Positions 23,279 to 35,343 of a stretch of DNA of 64,000 nucleotides are shown here, piece by piece; the stretch's first letter is position 1; the number at the start of each line of letters is the position of its first letter. The DNA is from Aquatica leii (lineage: Eukaryota > Arthropoda > Insecta > Coleoptera > Lampyridae): assembly GCA_035610365.1 (NCBI GenBank), contig CM069432.1, positions 127,606,255 through 127,670,254 on the forward strand. The letters are read 5' to 3'. The notes beneath the pieces are model-generated. The model did no database searches. It saw nothing but the letters and a program-made list of their open reading frames with translations, and was not told where the DNA came from. Both the position numbers and the translations under genes were made by a program.

Positions 23279-23826
23279 TGTTCAGAACTTAAATTATATT
23301 TTTGTTGTTAAGTATTTAAATTATATATAAGCAACTTTCTTCTTTAGTTAGCGGTTCTATTTTATTACAAAGGGGCCGACATCACGACGTCGGACCTACT
23401 ACAAATCTACTGTTTTGAACGTGCCACGCACAAAAGGTGCATGCAGCCGTTTTAAGCAGATTATTGTAAATTTCGCTGCAGCAGGATTTAAATTAAGACT
23501 TGTTGGTGTCTTCTTAAACTATGAATTAACCCTTGTCAATTTAGGTTGATGACCTGTGTCCCACTCACTATTTTTGCTACCACATTTGTATATATACTTT
23601 AAGATTTTCTTTAAAAGTAATAATTTTTACACGTTACCGAGCAGTCGCTTATTTATAATTAACCAGTAAATTACCGTCAATTTTTTCTTATTTGTTTTGT
23701 AAATAGTTAGTGTAAAATAAATTTGTTTAGTGCTTTACCAGACTTTTATTACAAGATTTATTTACACGAAGATAAAGTGAAGTGCAGCAGCAAACCACTG
23801 TATCTTTACCCTGCTGCATTCGAACA
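23279..23826 (+). repeat. 5' LTR of the Bel-Pao element, with adjacent primer-binding-like site
   Basis: This 548-bp repeat matches 26098-26759 once the nested MITE is removed. Immediately after it, TTTGATCCGTCGAGCCGCG (23827-23845) resembles the TTTGGTCC.TCGAGCCGG primer-binding sites common in Bel-Pao elements. Confidence 0.9.
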
Positions 23827-24007
23827 TTTGATCCGTCGAGCCGCGTATACTTAATGTCCACGAATCCACAAGTTACCGTTACCGAAAAAAATTGACGAAT
23901 TGCTTCCCGAAGCAATTAGAGTAGCAGAATTACTAAGATTAGTGTGCCACACTTTTTACCCAATTTACCGTTATTTTTACCTTTATTGCTTATAATTTGT
24001 GTTAATA

Positions 24008-25315
24008 ATGGCGTCGCTAAAAGATTTGAAATCTCAAAGAAGTCAATTAAAATCACGTATTACCAGATTAAACAACTCATTCTTAGATATTGCTCAAAAG
24101 GATACAATTACAAGTCAAGATATTGATAAATTACAGGAACGACTATCTAGCAGTGAACGTTCCCTTTTAGAGTTTGAAAAATTACATGTAAATATCTTAA
24201 ATATAGATTCAACAAACGCGGATGCTCACAAATTAGAATTTGAAACATTTGATCAGGCTTACTTTGATACAATCAGTAAAGTTAGAGGTTTTATAGCTCG
24301 TTCACAAATAACCGCATCTAATTCAAAGATTAATATTACACCCGCTAGTTGTACCGAGATTGCTTTTAATGTACCGAAAATCCCGCTTTGTACCTTCAGT
24401 GGTGAATTCCATGACTGGTTAGAACTTCGCAACAGTTTTGATTTGCTGATAGACAGTATCCCGCGATTATCCAAAGCTCAATAATTGTACCATTTACGTG
24501 CGGCGTTAAGAGGACCCGCACTTCACTCAATTAGATCTCTGCAAATTACCGATGATAATTACGAAGTAGCTTTAAAGATCTTGCGCAACCGTTTTGAAAG
24601 AACAGATTTAATAATTAAAAATAACTTCAAGACCTTATTTAATTTAGAAAGTTTTCAAAAGTATACTCATGCGATTGTACAAAGGTTTTTAGACGATGTC
24701 ATCAAAATTGTAGAATGTTTGAAAAAATATGATCAACCAACAATTGATATGCTTCTCATTTACATAATTACAGCTAAATTTAGTCATGTCACAAGAAATG
24801 AATGGGAGCAGCTTACTCCAAAGGGAGAATTTCACACTTACGCAGATTTAATAGAATTCTTAGAAAAAAGGTGTCATAAATTAGGTTCATTAGAAGTTAA
24901 CAAACCAAATCAAAATTTATTCCAATCAAGTAACATTAAGCAGCAACATGTAAAGCAAACGTCGAAATCATATTTTACGTCAAACAATCAGCCTGCAAAA
25001 TGTCCGATTTGTAAAGATACTACCTATCAAATTTATTCTTGTACAAAATTTCTTAATTTAAACCATGAACAAAAATCGGAAGAAGTAAAGCGATGAAATT
25101 GTGTTTTAACTGTTTAAAGAAAAGACACTCTGTTCATAATTGCAAGCTTCAGCGGTGTAGAAAATGTAAACGCAGGCACAATGTACTTTTACACAGAGAT
25201 ACGGATACAAATCAAGAGTCCGTGGTTACTCCGGTACAGCCTAGTGTTAGTGAAGAGCACGCAACTACCCATGTCAATCACTGGCTTTCTAATAAATACC
25301 AATTCTCATAAACCA
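24008..25315 (+). pseudogene. Bel-Pao gag, broken by a stop and frameshifts
   Basis: The frame begins MASLKDLKSQRSQLKSRITR and shows the Bel-Pao gag motif IPLCTFSGEFHDWLELRNSF. An in-frame TAA follows SKAQ at 24482-24484. The frame continues with LYHLRAALRGPALHSI and the cysteine-rich end KCPICKDTTYQIYSCTKF. A one-base loss at about 25094 shifts the frame into MKLCFNCLKKRHSVHNC and CRKCKRRHNVLLH. Gag would form the particle; this copy cannot make a full protein. Confidence 0.9.
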
Positions 25316-26097
25316 TTTTATTAACAGCGTCTGTCTTTGTTTACGACAGCAGAGGTCAACAATTTACCTGTCGAGCGCTACTGGACCCTGGGTCGCAATC
25401 TTGTTTTATTACCACAGAACAGTTTGAAAAATTAAATTTACCTAAAAATAAGTGCTCATTAAGTATTTGTGGAATTAATCAAACACTTTCTAACGTGCGT
25501 TTTAATTCAAATATTACAATTCATCATTATCAATTTTACATCACCTGCCACTTGTTTAATTTTAGATCATATTACTAATCAATTACCTAATGTAAGCTTT
25601 GATTTAGCTGATTTACACATTCCTTCTCACTTACCACTAGCTGACCCTGAATGTAATATTTCGTGAAAGGTAGACTTGTTACTAGAAACTAGAATATTTT
25701 GGAGATTACTTTCTGCAGGTTGTCATAACCTAGGGAAATATAAACCAATGTTACAGAAAACGTTACTTGGCTGGGTTTTAGGTGGCAATAAATATCAACG
25801 AAACCGTAACCAAATTAGTTGCTTGTTTTAGCTCCGTGATAAATGAGTCACTTTCAGACAAAATTGAAAAATTTTGGACGATAGAAGAAGTAAACAACTC
25901 TTTTAATAATAAAACTGAGAGTAGTCTTTGATGGATCATCAAAAACGTCCACCGGGTTGTCATTAAATAATGTCAAATATGCTGGTCCAAATATTTTAAA
26001 TGATATATTTACAATTCTACTACGATTTCGTCAACATCGTTACATTATAGTTGCAGACGTTGCCAAAATGTACCGACAAATTCTAGTAAATGAAAGT
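25316..26097 (+). pseudogene. Bel-Pao protease and start of reverse transcriptase, truncated
   Basis: Protease motifs: ASVFVYDSRGQQFTCRALLD then PGSQSCFIT (active-site DPGS variant). Next come LADPECNIS, VDLLLETRIFWRLLSAGC and GKYKPMLQKTLLGWVLGG, all diagnostic for Bel-Pao. A fragment of RT follows (VVFDGSSKTSTGLSLN, YIIVADVAKMYRQILVNESQ) and ends at the junction with the 3' LTR. Several stops and frameshifts, plus internal loss around 25925, are visible. Confidence 0.88.
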
Positions 26098-26759
26098 CAG
26101 AGTATTTAAATTATATACAAGCAACTTTCTTCTTTAGCTAGCGGTTTTATTTTATTACAAAGGGGCCGACATCACGACGTCGGACCTACTACAAATCCAC
26201 TGTTTTGAACGTGCCACGCACAAAAGGTGCATGCAGCCGTTTTAAGCAGATCCCAAACAACACATTGGTACAAAAAACGTCTAAATGTCCGGCTAATAAA
26301 CGTTAATAACGCGTTTAAAAACGTTTTTATGACTAATAAACGTCTATTAGCCGGACATTTAGACGTTTTTTGTACCAATGTGTTGTTTGGGATTATTGTA
26401 AATTTCGCTGCAGCAGGATTTAAATGAAGACTTGTTGGTGTTTTCTTAAACTATGAATCAACCCTTGTCAATTTAGGTTAATGACCTGTGTCCCACTCAC
26501 TATTTTTGCTACCACTTTTTGTATATATACTTTAAGATTTTCTTTAGGAATAATAATTTTTACACGTTACCGAGCAGTGGCTTATTTATAATTAACCAGT
26601 AAGTTACCGTCAATTTTTTCTTATTTGTTTTGTAAATAATTAGTGTAAAATAAATTTGTTTAGTGCTTTACCAGACTTTTATTACAAGATTTATTTACAC
26701 GAAGATAAAGTGAAGTGCAGCAGCAAACCAGAGTATCTTTACCCTGCTGCATTCGAACA
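26098..26759 (+). repeat. 3' LTR of the Bel-Pao element, truncated at its start and carrying a MITE
   Basis: It begins at AGTATTTAAATTATAT, corresponding to about 23309 of the left LTR. It contains the insertion at 26252-26391 and ends CATTCGAACA. Several substitutions against the left copy suggest moderate age. Confidence 0.9.
26252..26391. mobile_element. 140-bp foldback MITE in the Bel-Pao 3' LTR
   Basis: The arms are nearly perfect inverted repeats of over 50 bp starting CCCAAACAACACATTGGTAC. It is absent from the left LTR, which defines the insertion exactly. The duplicated target is AT (26250-26251, 26392-26393). The whole element could fold into one hairpin. Confidence 0.92.
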
Positions 26760-26914
26760 GGTGATATTTGGCTGATTAACCTACAATTAAAGTTTTTCAA
26801 AAATAGAAGTCTATTATTTCAAGTCAAAACTAATTAATTATTTATAGCTACGTTTAATTTAAGTTTAGTTTAATATAAGTTTATTTAAAAAATAATTATT
26901 AAAGAAAAATAATT

Positions 26915-27967
26915 ATGTTGTCTGACTTGTCGTCTACTTCTTCGAGCACCCTTGAAGATGAACCACCAAGAAGACAGTGTCGTAGAATAAGATTTATAAG
27001 AGATAGAAAAAATCCATTTGAATCGTTGATTTATATCAATTTCAAGAAACGGTATCGATTAAATAAGGCCACCATTATGAATTTGGTGCATACAATTGGG
27101 TATAGAATCGAACCAAGAAGCAAACGAAACAAATCCCTTGATGCAACAGCACGGATATTAATTACTCTACGCTTTTATGCGACTGGTGGATTTTTAGAAT
27201 TAATTGGTAATTACATGCATATTCATAAATCGAACGTATGTAGATCAATCCACCGTGTCACACACGAAATTGCCCGACTCTCCCATGAATATATCCAGAT
27301 GCCCAGAACCACCGAAGAATTACTGAAAACCAAACAACAGTTCTTCCAGATTTCTGGTTTTCCACGTGTTGTGGGAGCTGTCGATTGCACACATGTGCGT
27401 ATACAATCACCTGGTGGTGCAAATGCTGAAATGTATCGCAATAGAGAAAGCTATTTTAGCATTATTATTCAAGCGATTTGTGATGCAAACCTAAAATTAA
27501 TGCATTTTATTGTACGTTGGCCAGGATCAGTACATGACAGTAGTATTTTCAACCATTCTCCTCTTCCCGTTGAATTTTGTATTGGAAGATATGGCAACGG
27601 TTATGTATTAGGTGATAGTGGATATCCATGCAAACCTTATCTTCTTACGCCTTTACGGAATCCAGCAAATGCTAGTGAAATAGCGTATAACAAAGCACAT
27701 ATTACAACACGAAATACCATTGAAAGGTTCTTTGGCGTTTTAAAAAGGAGATTTCCTTGCATGCAATATGGTTGTTGGCTTAGAATTAGCACAGCTTTAA
27801 AAATTATTGTGGCTTATGGAGTTTTACACAACATCTGTAAAAAACAAAATGACATTATTGAAAATTATTTTAAAAAAATTGAAGCTTTAGAAGAAGCAGG
27901 GCATTTCATTTTAAATAAAAATAATGAAAATACTGCTGTTCGAAATGCATTAATTGCAAGTTTTTAA
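26915..27967 (+). CDS. PIF/Harbinger transposase (DDE superfamily 4), 350 residues, intact
   Basis: The frame runs uninterrupted from MLSDLSSTSSSTLEDEPPRR to a stop after NALIASF. The N-terminal half has the helix-turn-helix region (LDATARILITLRFYATGGFL, IHKSNVCRSIHRV). The catalytic triad is visible: D in VVGAVDCTHVRI, D in GYVLGDSGYPC, and E in TRNTIERFFGVLKRRFP. Length and motif spacing fit the HARBI1-type family. The enzyme cuts and pastes the element, normally with the Myb-like partner encoded at 28064-28997. Confidence 0.95.
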   Translation: MLSDLSSTSSSTLEDEPPRRQCRRIRFIRDRKNPFESLIYINFKKRYRLNKATIMNLVHTIGYRIEPRSKRNKSLDATARILITLRFYATGGFLELIGNYMHIHKSNVCRSIHRVTHEIARLSHEYIQMPRTTEELLKTKQQFFQISGFPRVVGAVDCTHVRIQSPGGANAEMYRNRESYFSIIIQAICDANLKLMHFIVRWPGSVHDSSIFNHSPLPVEFCIGRYGNGYVLGDSGYPCKPYLLTPLRNPANASEIAYNKAHITTRNTIERFFGVLKRRFPCMQYGCWLRISTALKIIVAYGVLHNICKKQNDIIENYFKKIEALEEAGHFILNKNNENTAVRNALIASF

Positions 27968-28063
27968 TGCACAAAATATATAAAAACAAGAAGTTTTATT
28001 CTAATTTTTTTATTTCTAATTTTATTTTTTTATTTGTAAACTTAATATAATGCTTTGCTTCCT

Positions 28064-28997
28064 TTAATTACTAATTTTCTTCAAATAATAGTGCTTTCTT
28101 AAATAATCGACAGTATATGTTTTTTTTTGTTTAATAATTTTTTTCTTGTTCTGCTTGGGAGAAGATATAACAGGTGATGGTGGTACTGCAGGAGATAAGG
28201 CAACAGGATTAGAGGATGGACCAGGTAGCACATCAACGGTGTCAAATAATTCACTTTCTTATGTTATTAATAAGATAAAGTTAATTAGGTGTCATTGTAA
28301 TTATTTAAATTTACCAGAATAATGTGCCGCACTATCAAAACTGTTGGGATGTGGCCGAATTTGCGTATTGATATTACCCAACAAAATCTCTTGTTCTGCA
28401 GTTAATAGTAGATTGGATACTCCACCTCCAGTTTTTAATATCTACTTCTTTTAAAATTTGTTATTATTATATGATTTGAATGTTAAAACTATACTATTAT
28501 GTGTTATACTACCTTATCATGAACTGCAACTTGTTTTGCCTTCTGCTCACGCAATTTAGTTTCAAAATGTTCATGCTATGAAATAGTTTTTTACAAATCA
28601 TATATAATTCAATTTATCGTTTTGTCTTGTTGCTTACGTGTTGTGATGTATAAGCTTTTTTTGTCTCCCGTTTTATATTTTCATACAAGATCTTTAATTG
28701 TTTAGCTGTACGGGAGCCTGATTCAGCCGATGCATTAAACTCGGAGCTGATTGTTTCCCACACCGAATATTTTTTCTCAACCATGAATCCTTTCGTAGAC
28801 TTATCCTCTACAATACTAGGAACATTTCATCGGTATGCATAAACTAAAATTTGGCTAGTAATACAGAAGCAATATTTTCCGTAGTGATACTATAACAGTT
28901 TGTGCAAAGAATAATAAAATAATACTTACTTGGCTGCAATATTCATTAATGATTCCTTTTCGGTTTGGGTAAAATTTACCTTTCTTTTAGTCGCCAT
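28064..28997 (-). CDS. Harbinger-encoded Myb/SANT-like DNA-binding protein, five exons, about 209 residues
   Basis: I assemble five minus-strand exons: 28997-28930, 28815-28638, 28575-28513, 28441-28315 and 28257-28064. All have GT..AG borders and compatible phases, 630 nt in total. The protein starts MATKRKVNFTQTEKESLMNI and carries the Myb-like trihelix segment YSVWETISSEFNASAES..R TAKQLKILYENIKRETKKA. A charged helix (HFETKLREQKAKQ), a GGGVSNLLLTAEQEILL block and a basic tail follow. In PIF/Harbinger transposons such a protein escorts the transposase to the terminal repeats. It is convergent with the transposase, leaving about 96 bp between their stop codons. The exon model is by eye. Confidence 0.85.
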
Positions 28998-29190
28998 CTT
29001 TATGAATATAATTTTGCCAACTTAAAACGCGCTGTTGTCATGTTTACCAGCGATTAATCTTCAATTAACTAATCGACCATTAAAGATACATTAAAATGCT
29101 TTGTGCAACGCATTTCATTTTTAATTGTCGATTATCGTTAATCGACAATTAGTAAATCGTCAATTAACGACAGTTTTGTGCAACCGGCTA

Positions 29191-32100
29191 TTAGTCTTCA
29201 ACCACTTTTATTATATCTTAAATTATTAATTAATGTTGTACTTTTAGTCGACTATAACGTATAACCTTTATCGGATTTTGCTATCAAGTATTACAGCTTA
29301 TGTTGATTTGATCCGGTTGAGTATCTTTAAATATAAGTCGTATAATTTTAATATCTGCCGAATTTGTTTTGTTATCTATCGGAAAATATGTATAACCAAT
29401 TTGTTACGTTCTCTCGTTTATCATTGTTTATTTACTTTGAATTTTTTTGACAGTGGTTTTATATATACGTTTGATGTTTTCAAACTAAAGATTGTAAAGG
29501 TACGTAGATCACGATCGTGATTATGGTTTTGAACTATCTTCTCTTTGGTTTCCGGTTTTACAATCAAAAACATGCGATAATAAAGTATATAATTATTTAC
29601 AATTTAAAACAATGTTAAGTAAAACTTACTTAAACCGTTTAAAACTTGGGTTTTAATATAGTTAAAACTTGTTTACACAGCTTTATCTTTGTACTTAAAA
29701 ACAGGTGTTTTATTTATTTTCAATTTTTAAATGACTGACGTGTGATAAAGCATGAAATTTGTTCTTGCTTTCATAATCAAATTGTTTGTCTGCAATAAAC
29801 AGAAAAATCAATTCGTTTTAAATCTTTTTATAATGACCAAATTACTAATATAGCAGAACAATAAAAAAAAACAAATTAAGTTTAAAACTGTGTTTGTTTT
29901 GTAAAATAAAATTCGTTTACTGTTTAAAAAAAATTAAAGTCAAATTGCAAAAATTTTAAAACAAATAAATTCAAAGTTAACAAAGCAAATAAAACGTTGT
30001 ACAGTAAACGGTTTGATAAAAAGTACAAAACACAAATACATTTAGGTTTAGGTTTTTATATATAATTTAAATAAAACTTTAAAAAACAAAATTTAAAATA
30101 TAAATATTTCATAACTGCTAATAAAAATAATTAAAATTATTACAAAAGTTTTCTTGGATATTGTATTGTATTATCTAAAATATTTAATCTTATTATTTAC
30201 TTTGCTTGTACAATGTATTAAAAAAAACTATTTTTTTTAAACTAAATTTTATAAATATTTAGTAGTGTTTTAATTATTTAGAATAATTAAATTTGTAGTT
30301 ACTCAGAAACTACAAAATGTATAAAAAACTTAAATTAATAAAATAACAAAGTGTTTAAGAGTACTACAAATAAAGATAGTTTAGTAAAACTATTGACAAA
30401 GTTATATATCTAGCAATTAAGTAATTGTGCTTTACTCAAACAATGAATTTAAACTTCTAACTGATTGCTAATTTTAAAAGTAACTACTAACCAAATAATT
30501 AATTTTGCGTTTAATTTAAAAACAACGTTTTTAGATTTTAAATAAATTTAAATTTAGAAAACGCTTAATAATACATAAGATAAAACAATACTAAAGAAAT
30601 TCTACAGAATTTAAATAAAAATCTGTTTACTCATTTTTACATGCTATATTATTGAATTCGCTTTTTTTTAATATTTTAGGCAAAAGAAACGTATACTAAC
30701 AGAAAACAGTAATAAATACTATTTATTTTATTGTTAAAACATAATTAATTGTTAGATAAAATAAAATAAAATATTTTAATTTTTTTTTATTTATTACAGT
30801 AAACAACCGTTTTAATAATTATAATTGTTAATCAAATTTGCAAACTGCTTTGCACATATATAATAAATTATATAAATGTAAATATTATTGGCTATTTTAA
30901 ATAGACGTTAAAAAACTTAAATACTGATGTAAAATGACTACATTTATACTGTTTGTAAAATTGAAAGTAATAGTAATTAGCAATGCAATTTTACTTAATA
31001 ATTTAATTTTTAAAGTTGTTATTCAAACTGCAAATATTATTTTAATAACGTACATTTTTAATATCCGTTTGAATAAGGTAGTCAATGTTGCGTCTGATAA
31101 CATAGCACAATTTGAGACTTTCATTGTTTTAATTTCTATTTCTTAAAAATAAATGAATATATATTACGTTTTGATTGTTGCTGCTACTACTCACCTGATG
31201 ACCTGATACCAAATAAAAAAATATAAAAATTTAGGTACCGTGTAGTTCAGTAGCTGTATTTTTTAATTAGTAGCGCTATATACTGTGATAAAAAAATAAA
31301 ATATTATTAATTTTTTTTGTGCTGCCAACATCGCAAGAAAACTATAGAGTAGCTAAATAAAAAAATCAAAATTCACATTAAATTAGGTGTTAAAAGTCAA
31401 TTATTATATCAGAACGAGTATGTTACAAGTAAAAAAATAATTTAAAAAATGTGTAAATTTAGTTAAAATTGAAAAAAGAACGATGTTAAAGTCAATGTCA
31501 GATTTGACAGATTTGGTAATAAATGCAGTACCAACCTTATATTTCTATTAATTTCATTTTATTTTAAATTGTTTTAAAAAAGAATTTAATTTTACAAAAT
31601 GTAACACAGAAAATAAAGTACATTACTTTCGTCGAAAATTTTATAGCATAATTAACTCACATGCTAAAAAAAAAGAAAATCATATGATTTACAACTTACT
31701 TAAGTCTAGGTGACAATTTAATTTCTTATTAACAATTGTGGTTTATATTACCTAACAATTATGAGCACACAAACTGCCTCAGTATTTATTGATAATTAAA
31801 ATAATTAAGACAATAATTGTAGTTTACCAACATGCTTAATATTAACGTTGTGACGTTTGTATTTTGTTACATATATAAAGATAATCATAAACAAACATTT
31901 TTGTTAATTACTATAAATAACCACGTAAATTTTTTACAAAGCAATTTTTATTATATATCTATATTGTCGTGTTTCGTGAAATTTTTTTTCTTACATAGCA
32001 AAAGCATTACATGTTTAAACCTATTTTGCCAAACATTGCTCACGATTTAAAAAATTAATGTGTTTTCAAATTACTACTGTCCTTATCGTAGATTTTGAGT

Positions 32101-33116
32101 GTTTCCTAGTCAACTGATAGTTTTATTTCTTATAGCAATATTTGTTATTAGATTTACTTTAACTGTTTTATAAATTATTCAGATCTTCTACTTAGATCAA
32201 GTACTGTATCTAGATAAAACAATCACAAGTTTACCTTTTTGTTATCAAAAAAAAAATTAATTATTGATTTTTTTATGTATTGGTGTTTGATAATTTATTA
32301 AGTAACTCTATCGTAAAGCTACACATGTCTGTCGGTGAAATGTTTCATTTTAAACTATTCTTATTTTAATGCAGTGCTCGTTGGTAGCACAAAACTTTGC
32401 CACAACAATAAACTAACGTAGTTTTTCATGCTTTTTCTAAGGCAAAAATTTTAAATTAGTTCCTGAAGTACATGCTGGCGGCTAGGTTGATATGATTTAG
32501 CAAACGAATTGGAAGTCTTTGTGTAATAATTCTACAATACGCTGCCAAAACAAATAGATAATACCTAATACAAATTTTGTTTAAATCTGTCGATTACTAA
32601 AAGGAACACTTTGCAAAACACAGATTCTAGCAATAATATATTTATTTCCAACAAGAGAGAATAGCCGTTGAAAAAAAGAACAGAGGTGTACCAAAAACAA
32701 AATTATACAATACTATTAAGTAGTACGCACAAAGCTGAAATAATTAATTAGAGAATTAAACACAATTACAAACAAGTATACGCTTTAGTAAGTTAGGTGC
32801 ATAAAACTGATTAATTAATTATAGAAGCAACAAAACAATAAGAAATTGTACAATCCTAAGACTTCAGACAAGGTGTGAGCATCTTTCTTCATTTCTAATT
32901 TACTTAGTGGCAGCTCTCCGAAATTTGTTAAAAAGTAAAGGATAACAATTGTTCTTATACCCGAAACGTTGTGTAATTAAATAAACTGCTTAATCTGCTT
33001 AATATTTAAATAAGTCTTTACTAGCACATCTGCTAAAAACGCAATCAAAATAACTGACAAGAAAAATGCAGCAGAAAGTAAAACTATTTACATTTAGCAG
33101 ACTGACCCTGATACAA
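29191..33116. other. Extremely AT-rich intron, no gene or clear transposon seen
   Basis: About 3.9 kb with long A/T runs. Short open frames (for example 30934-31146 and 31832-32050) are hydrophobic by composition only. A less AT-rich patch at 32440-32900 could be an old element, but I recognise no protein motif. Confidence 0.5.
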
Positions 33117-33485
33117 CCCAGTAAACACAATGATAATGTTTAGTAACAGTTTCAAAACAAAAAATTTATGATTCACTCTTGTTTCAAACATAAAAGAAAC
33201 CTAACTGCAATAAAATAGCTATAAGTCCGTCGCTGTTTCACTTATTTGAATCAGTATAGTTTTGGTATTTTAAATTCAAATCTGTTGCAAAATAAATGTT
33301 GCAATCGGTTTACGTTTTAAAAGCTTCGTTCTTGAACTGATACTAAATGATCAATAAATATATGATTTTCTTGTTTCAATAATGAACTAAAACAATTCTT
33401 TTAATAATACGATAATACATTTTCGAATGCACGTTTCAAATTTTATTGCACAATAAATATTTTTAAATACATCACAATGGGTTTT

Positions 33486-33949
33486 TTAGATATTGCCACT
33501 TTCTTTTTGTGGTCTTTTCACGGAAGCCTCGAAAACTGCATCAGTTACTGTTGGGTAGCAACTTTTAACCGCATCTGTAACATAGAAATAAATATTGCAT
33601 TTATATACATACATAATCAGAGAGCTACACAAAATTAATTACATTTTTTTAATCAAAAGCAACACAAACTTAATATAAATATCACTTTAGCAATCATAAG
33701 AAAATTATAAAAACACTGTGAATACCTTTAGCTGTACATAATCGTATAGAAAACTTGAAGAATTGAACTGTAATTATAAATCCTAAAGTATCATCAGATT
33801 TACGCAATAATCTACCTTAACGCAATCATGTGTGTTAATTTACATTTTTTTATACAAATTAAAACATGATACATAAAGAACAAAAATGATAATAATATTG
33901 ATTACATTTATGGATTATAATAAAATGTTTCGACTTACCGTTTTCCATT
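33486..33949 (-). CDS. Candidate two-exon minigene encoding a 32-residue protein
   Basis: On the minus strand an ATG at 33949 opens ATG GAA AAC G, followed at once by a strong GTAAGT donor (33939). After a 365-bp intron, an acceptor in TATTTCTATGTTACAG leads into 33574-33486. The joined frame begins MENDAVKSCY and ends RPQKESGNI before TAA. An AATAAA signal lies about 40 bases downstream (minus strand, 33446-33441). The peptide has no signal sequence or membrane segment and I recognise no family. It could be a real small protein gene, the relic of a larger one, or chance. It lies inside a probable DNA transposon. Confidence 0.35.
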
Positions 33950-34389
33950 TCGTAATTGTACACACAGCATCACTTATCAAACTACGACCGAACAAGTGAA
34001 AAGATATGAATTTGCAGCGCAAGTGTTAACAAAAGTAATAAAAAGTATAGCAACGACTAATGCTGACTAATTACAAAGTATTCCACTGTTTTGAAAATAA
34101 TTCAATTTTATTTAACCGATCTTCAAACTATTCTAGTTATTCAAAAAATAATCGGTTTTAATGAATCAGTTGTTTGGTCAATAACACCTGTCCTAGAATC
34201 TGGTATCGTTAAGATATTGATTACCTGGGCAGGTGTCCTACTATTAAGTACGATAACAAATTACGTGCTTAAGATTTGGTCCTTCGAGCCGGATCCACCT
34301 TGGATCCACTACCACCATCAACTTAATATACGGTTCTTCGATTCAAGAAAGAAAACGAAGTTCCACTACCACGGCCCACCAAAGAGTCG

Positions 34390-34900
34390 GTACCATAATT
34401 TAACATATTTACAACCTGTTAAATTAAACTACATTTCCGGTTCATCCGCGACCAACGAACAAAGAAGTTCTACTACCACGGCCCATCCACGGTCCGACTC
34501 CACTATTTAACAGAATTACAAACTGTTAAGTTAAACTACATTACCGGTCCATCCGCGACCAACGAACAAAGAAGTTCTACTACCACGGCCCATCCACGGT
34601 CCGATTCCACTATTTAACAGAATTACAAACTGTTAAATTAAACTACATTTCCGGTCCATCCGCGACCAACGAACAAAGAAGTTCTACTACCACGGTCCGA
34701 CTCCACTATTTAACAGAATTACAAACTGTTAAGTTAAACTACATTTCCGGTCCATCCGCGACCAACGAACAAGAGGTTCTACTACCACGGCCCATCCACG
34801 GTCCGACTCCACTATTTAACAGAATTAAAAACTGTTAAATTAAACTACATTTCCGGTCCATCCACGGTCCGATACCACAATTTAACAAATTTACAACCTG
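34390..34900. repeat. Tandem repeat, about 107-bp unit, in the Bel-Pao leader
   Basis: The unit contains CCGGTCCATCCGCGACCAAC, then GAACAAAGAAGTTCTACTACC, CACGGTCCGACTCCAC and AACTGTTAA. Copies recur at about 34449, 34556, 34664 and 34760 (anchor GACCAAC), with one shortened by about 11 bp; a degenerate copy follows near 34860. It lies between the primer-binding site and gag. Part of it is open as a proline- and histidine-rich frame, which I do not regard as a gene. Confidence 0.85.
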
Positions 34901-35032
34901 TTAAATTAAAGTACTTTTCCGGTCCATACCGAGACATACAATCCAAGCAAACAAAGAAGTTCCACTTCCGGTCTATCCAAGGACCTTCCAGTCAAGAAAA
35001 GACAAGCCTATCATACCAAGTAAGTCATCGAG

Positions 35033-35343
35033 ATGACCATCAACATGGACAAAAACGACGCTAAACAATCACTACGCCGAAAGAAACAATCAATTCGAAT
35101 TCAACACCTGGACCAAACGATCAATTAATTAACCAAAAAGTACAAGAAGACAAATCAAAATTACGATATGAACTGTTGCTCCAGAAGATTAACAAGCAGT
35201 GGAAAACCATCCAATAAATTCCAAGACAACTACTTCAAGAATGATGAATATTTATTAGCCGAGCAGTCCTACGAAGTAGCAGCTGAAGGTTTACAACAAA
35301 AGATTGTTACAACTCAAAAGGTCCAAGAAGTATCGAAACCAAA
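35033..35343 (+). pseudogene. Bel-Pao gag N-terminal fragment
   Basis: MTINMDKNDAKQSLRRKKQS and RIQHLDQTIN are followed by a frame change into LINQKVQEDKSKLRYELLLQ and KINKQW, and later DNYFKNDEYLLAEQSYEVAA. The helical, charged sequence and the EYLLAEQ.YE block fit the N-terminus of Bel-Pao gag. It ends about 40 bp before the 3' LTR, with the rest of the polyprotein deleted. Confidence 0.65.

Larger units (their letters stand above)
23279..26759 (+). mobile_element. Bel-Pao LTR retrotransposon, internally deleted, nested in the Harbinger element
   Basis: The LTR begins TGTTCAGAAC and ends CATTCGAACA. The target duplication GGTGA is seen at 23274-23278 and 26760-26764. Gag and the beginning of pol are recognisable, but the element jumps from early RT straight into the 3' LTR at about 26098, losing most of pol and the first roughly 30 bases of that LTR. 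A 140-bp foldback element is inserted in the right LTR. Confidence 0.93.
23055..29190. mobile_element. PIF/Harbinger DNA transposon with both genes, carrying a nested Bel-Pao element
   Basis: The ends are inverted: TAGCCGGTTGCACAAAA at 23055 and TTTTGTGCAACCGGCTA ending 29190. Sub-terminal 'ggttaattg/caattaac'-type repeats and a second TTGCACAAAG copy lie on each side. TTAA precedes and TTAG follows, compatible with the 3-bp TTA/TAA preference of the superfamily. Inside are a DDE transposase on the plus strand and a convergent five-exon Myb-like gene on the minus strand. The left non-coding arm is split at 23278 by the Bel-Pao element. Neither gene is broken, so this copy may be recently or still competent. 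Confidence 0.93.

Noticed and set aside
29278..29520. 80-residue frame, and similar short hydrophobic frames at 30934, 31832, 36379 and 44669
   Set aside because: F, I, L, Y and K dominate as expected from AT-rich DNA, with no start context or motif. The 44669 frame is antisense to the Tigger transposase remnant.
34091..34510. 139-residue plus-strand frame
   Set aside because: It runs through a U5 repeat, a primer-binding site and tandem leader repeats of a Bel-Pao remnant, so it is not a gene.
34390..34900. CRISPR-like array
   Set aside because: Units are contiguous 107-bp tandem copies without unique spacers, in an animal genome and inside a retrotransposon leader.
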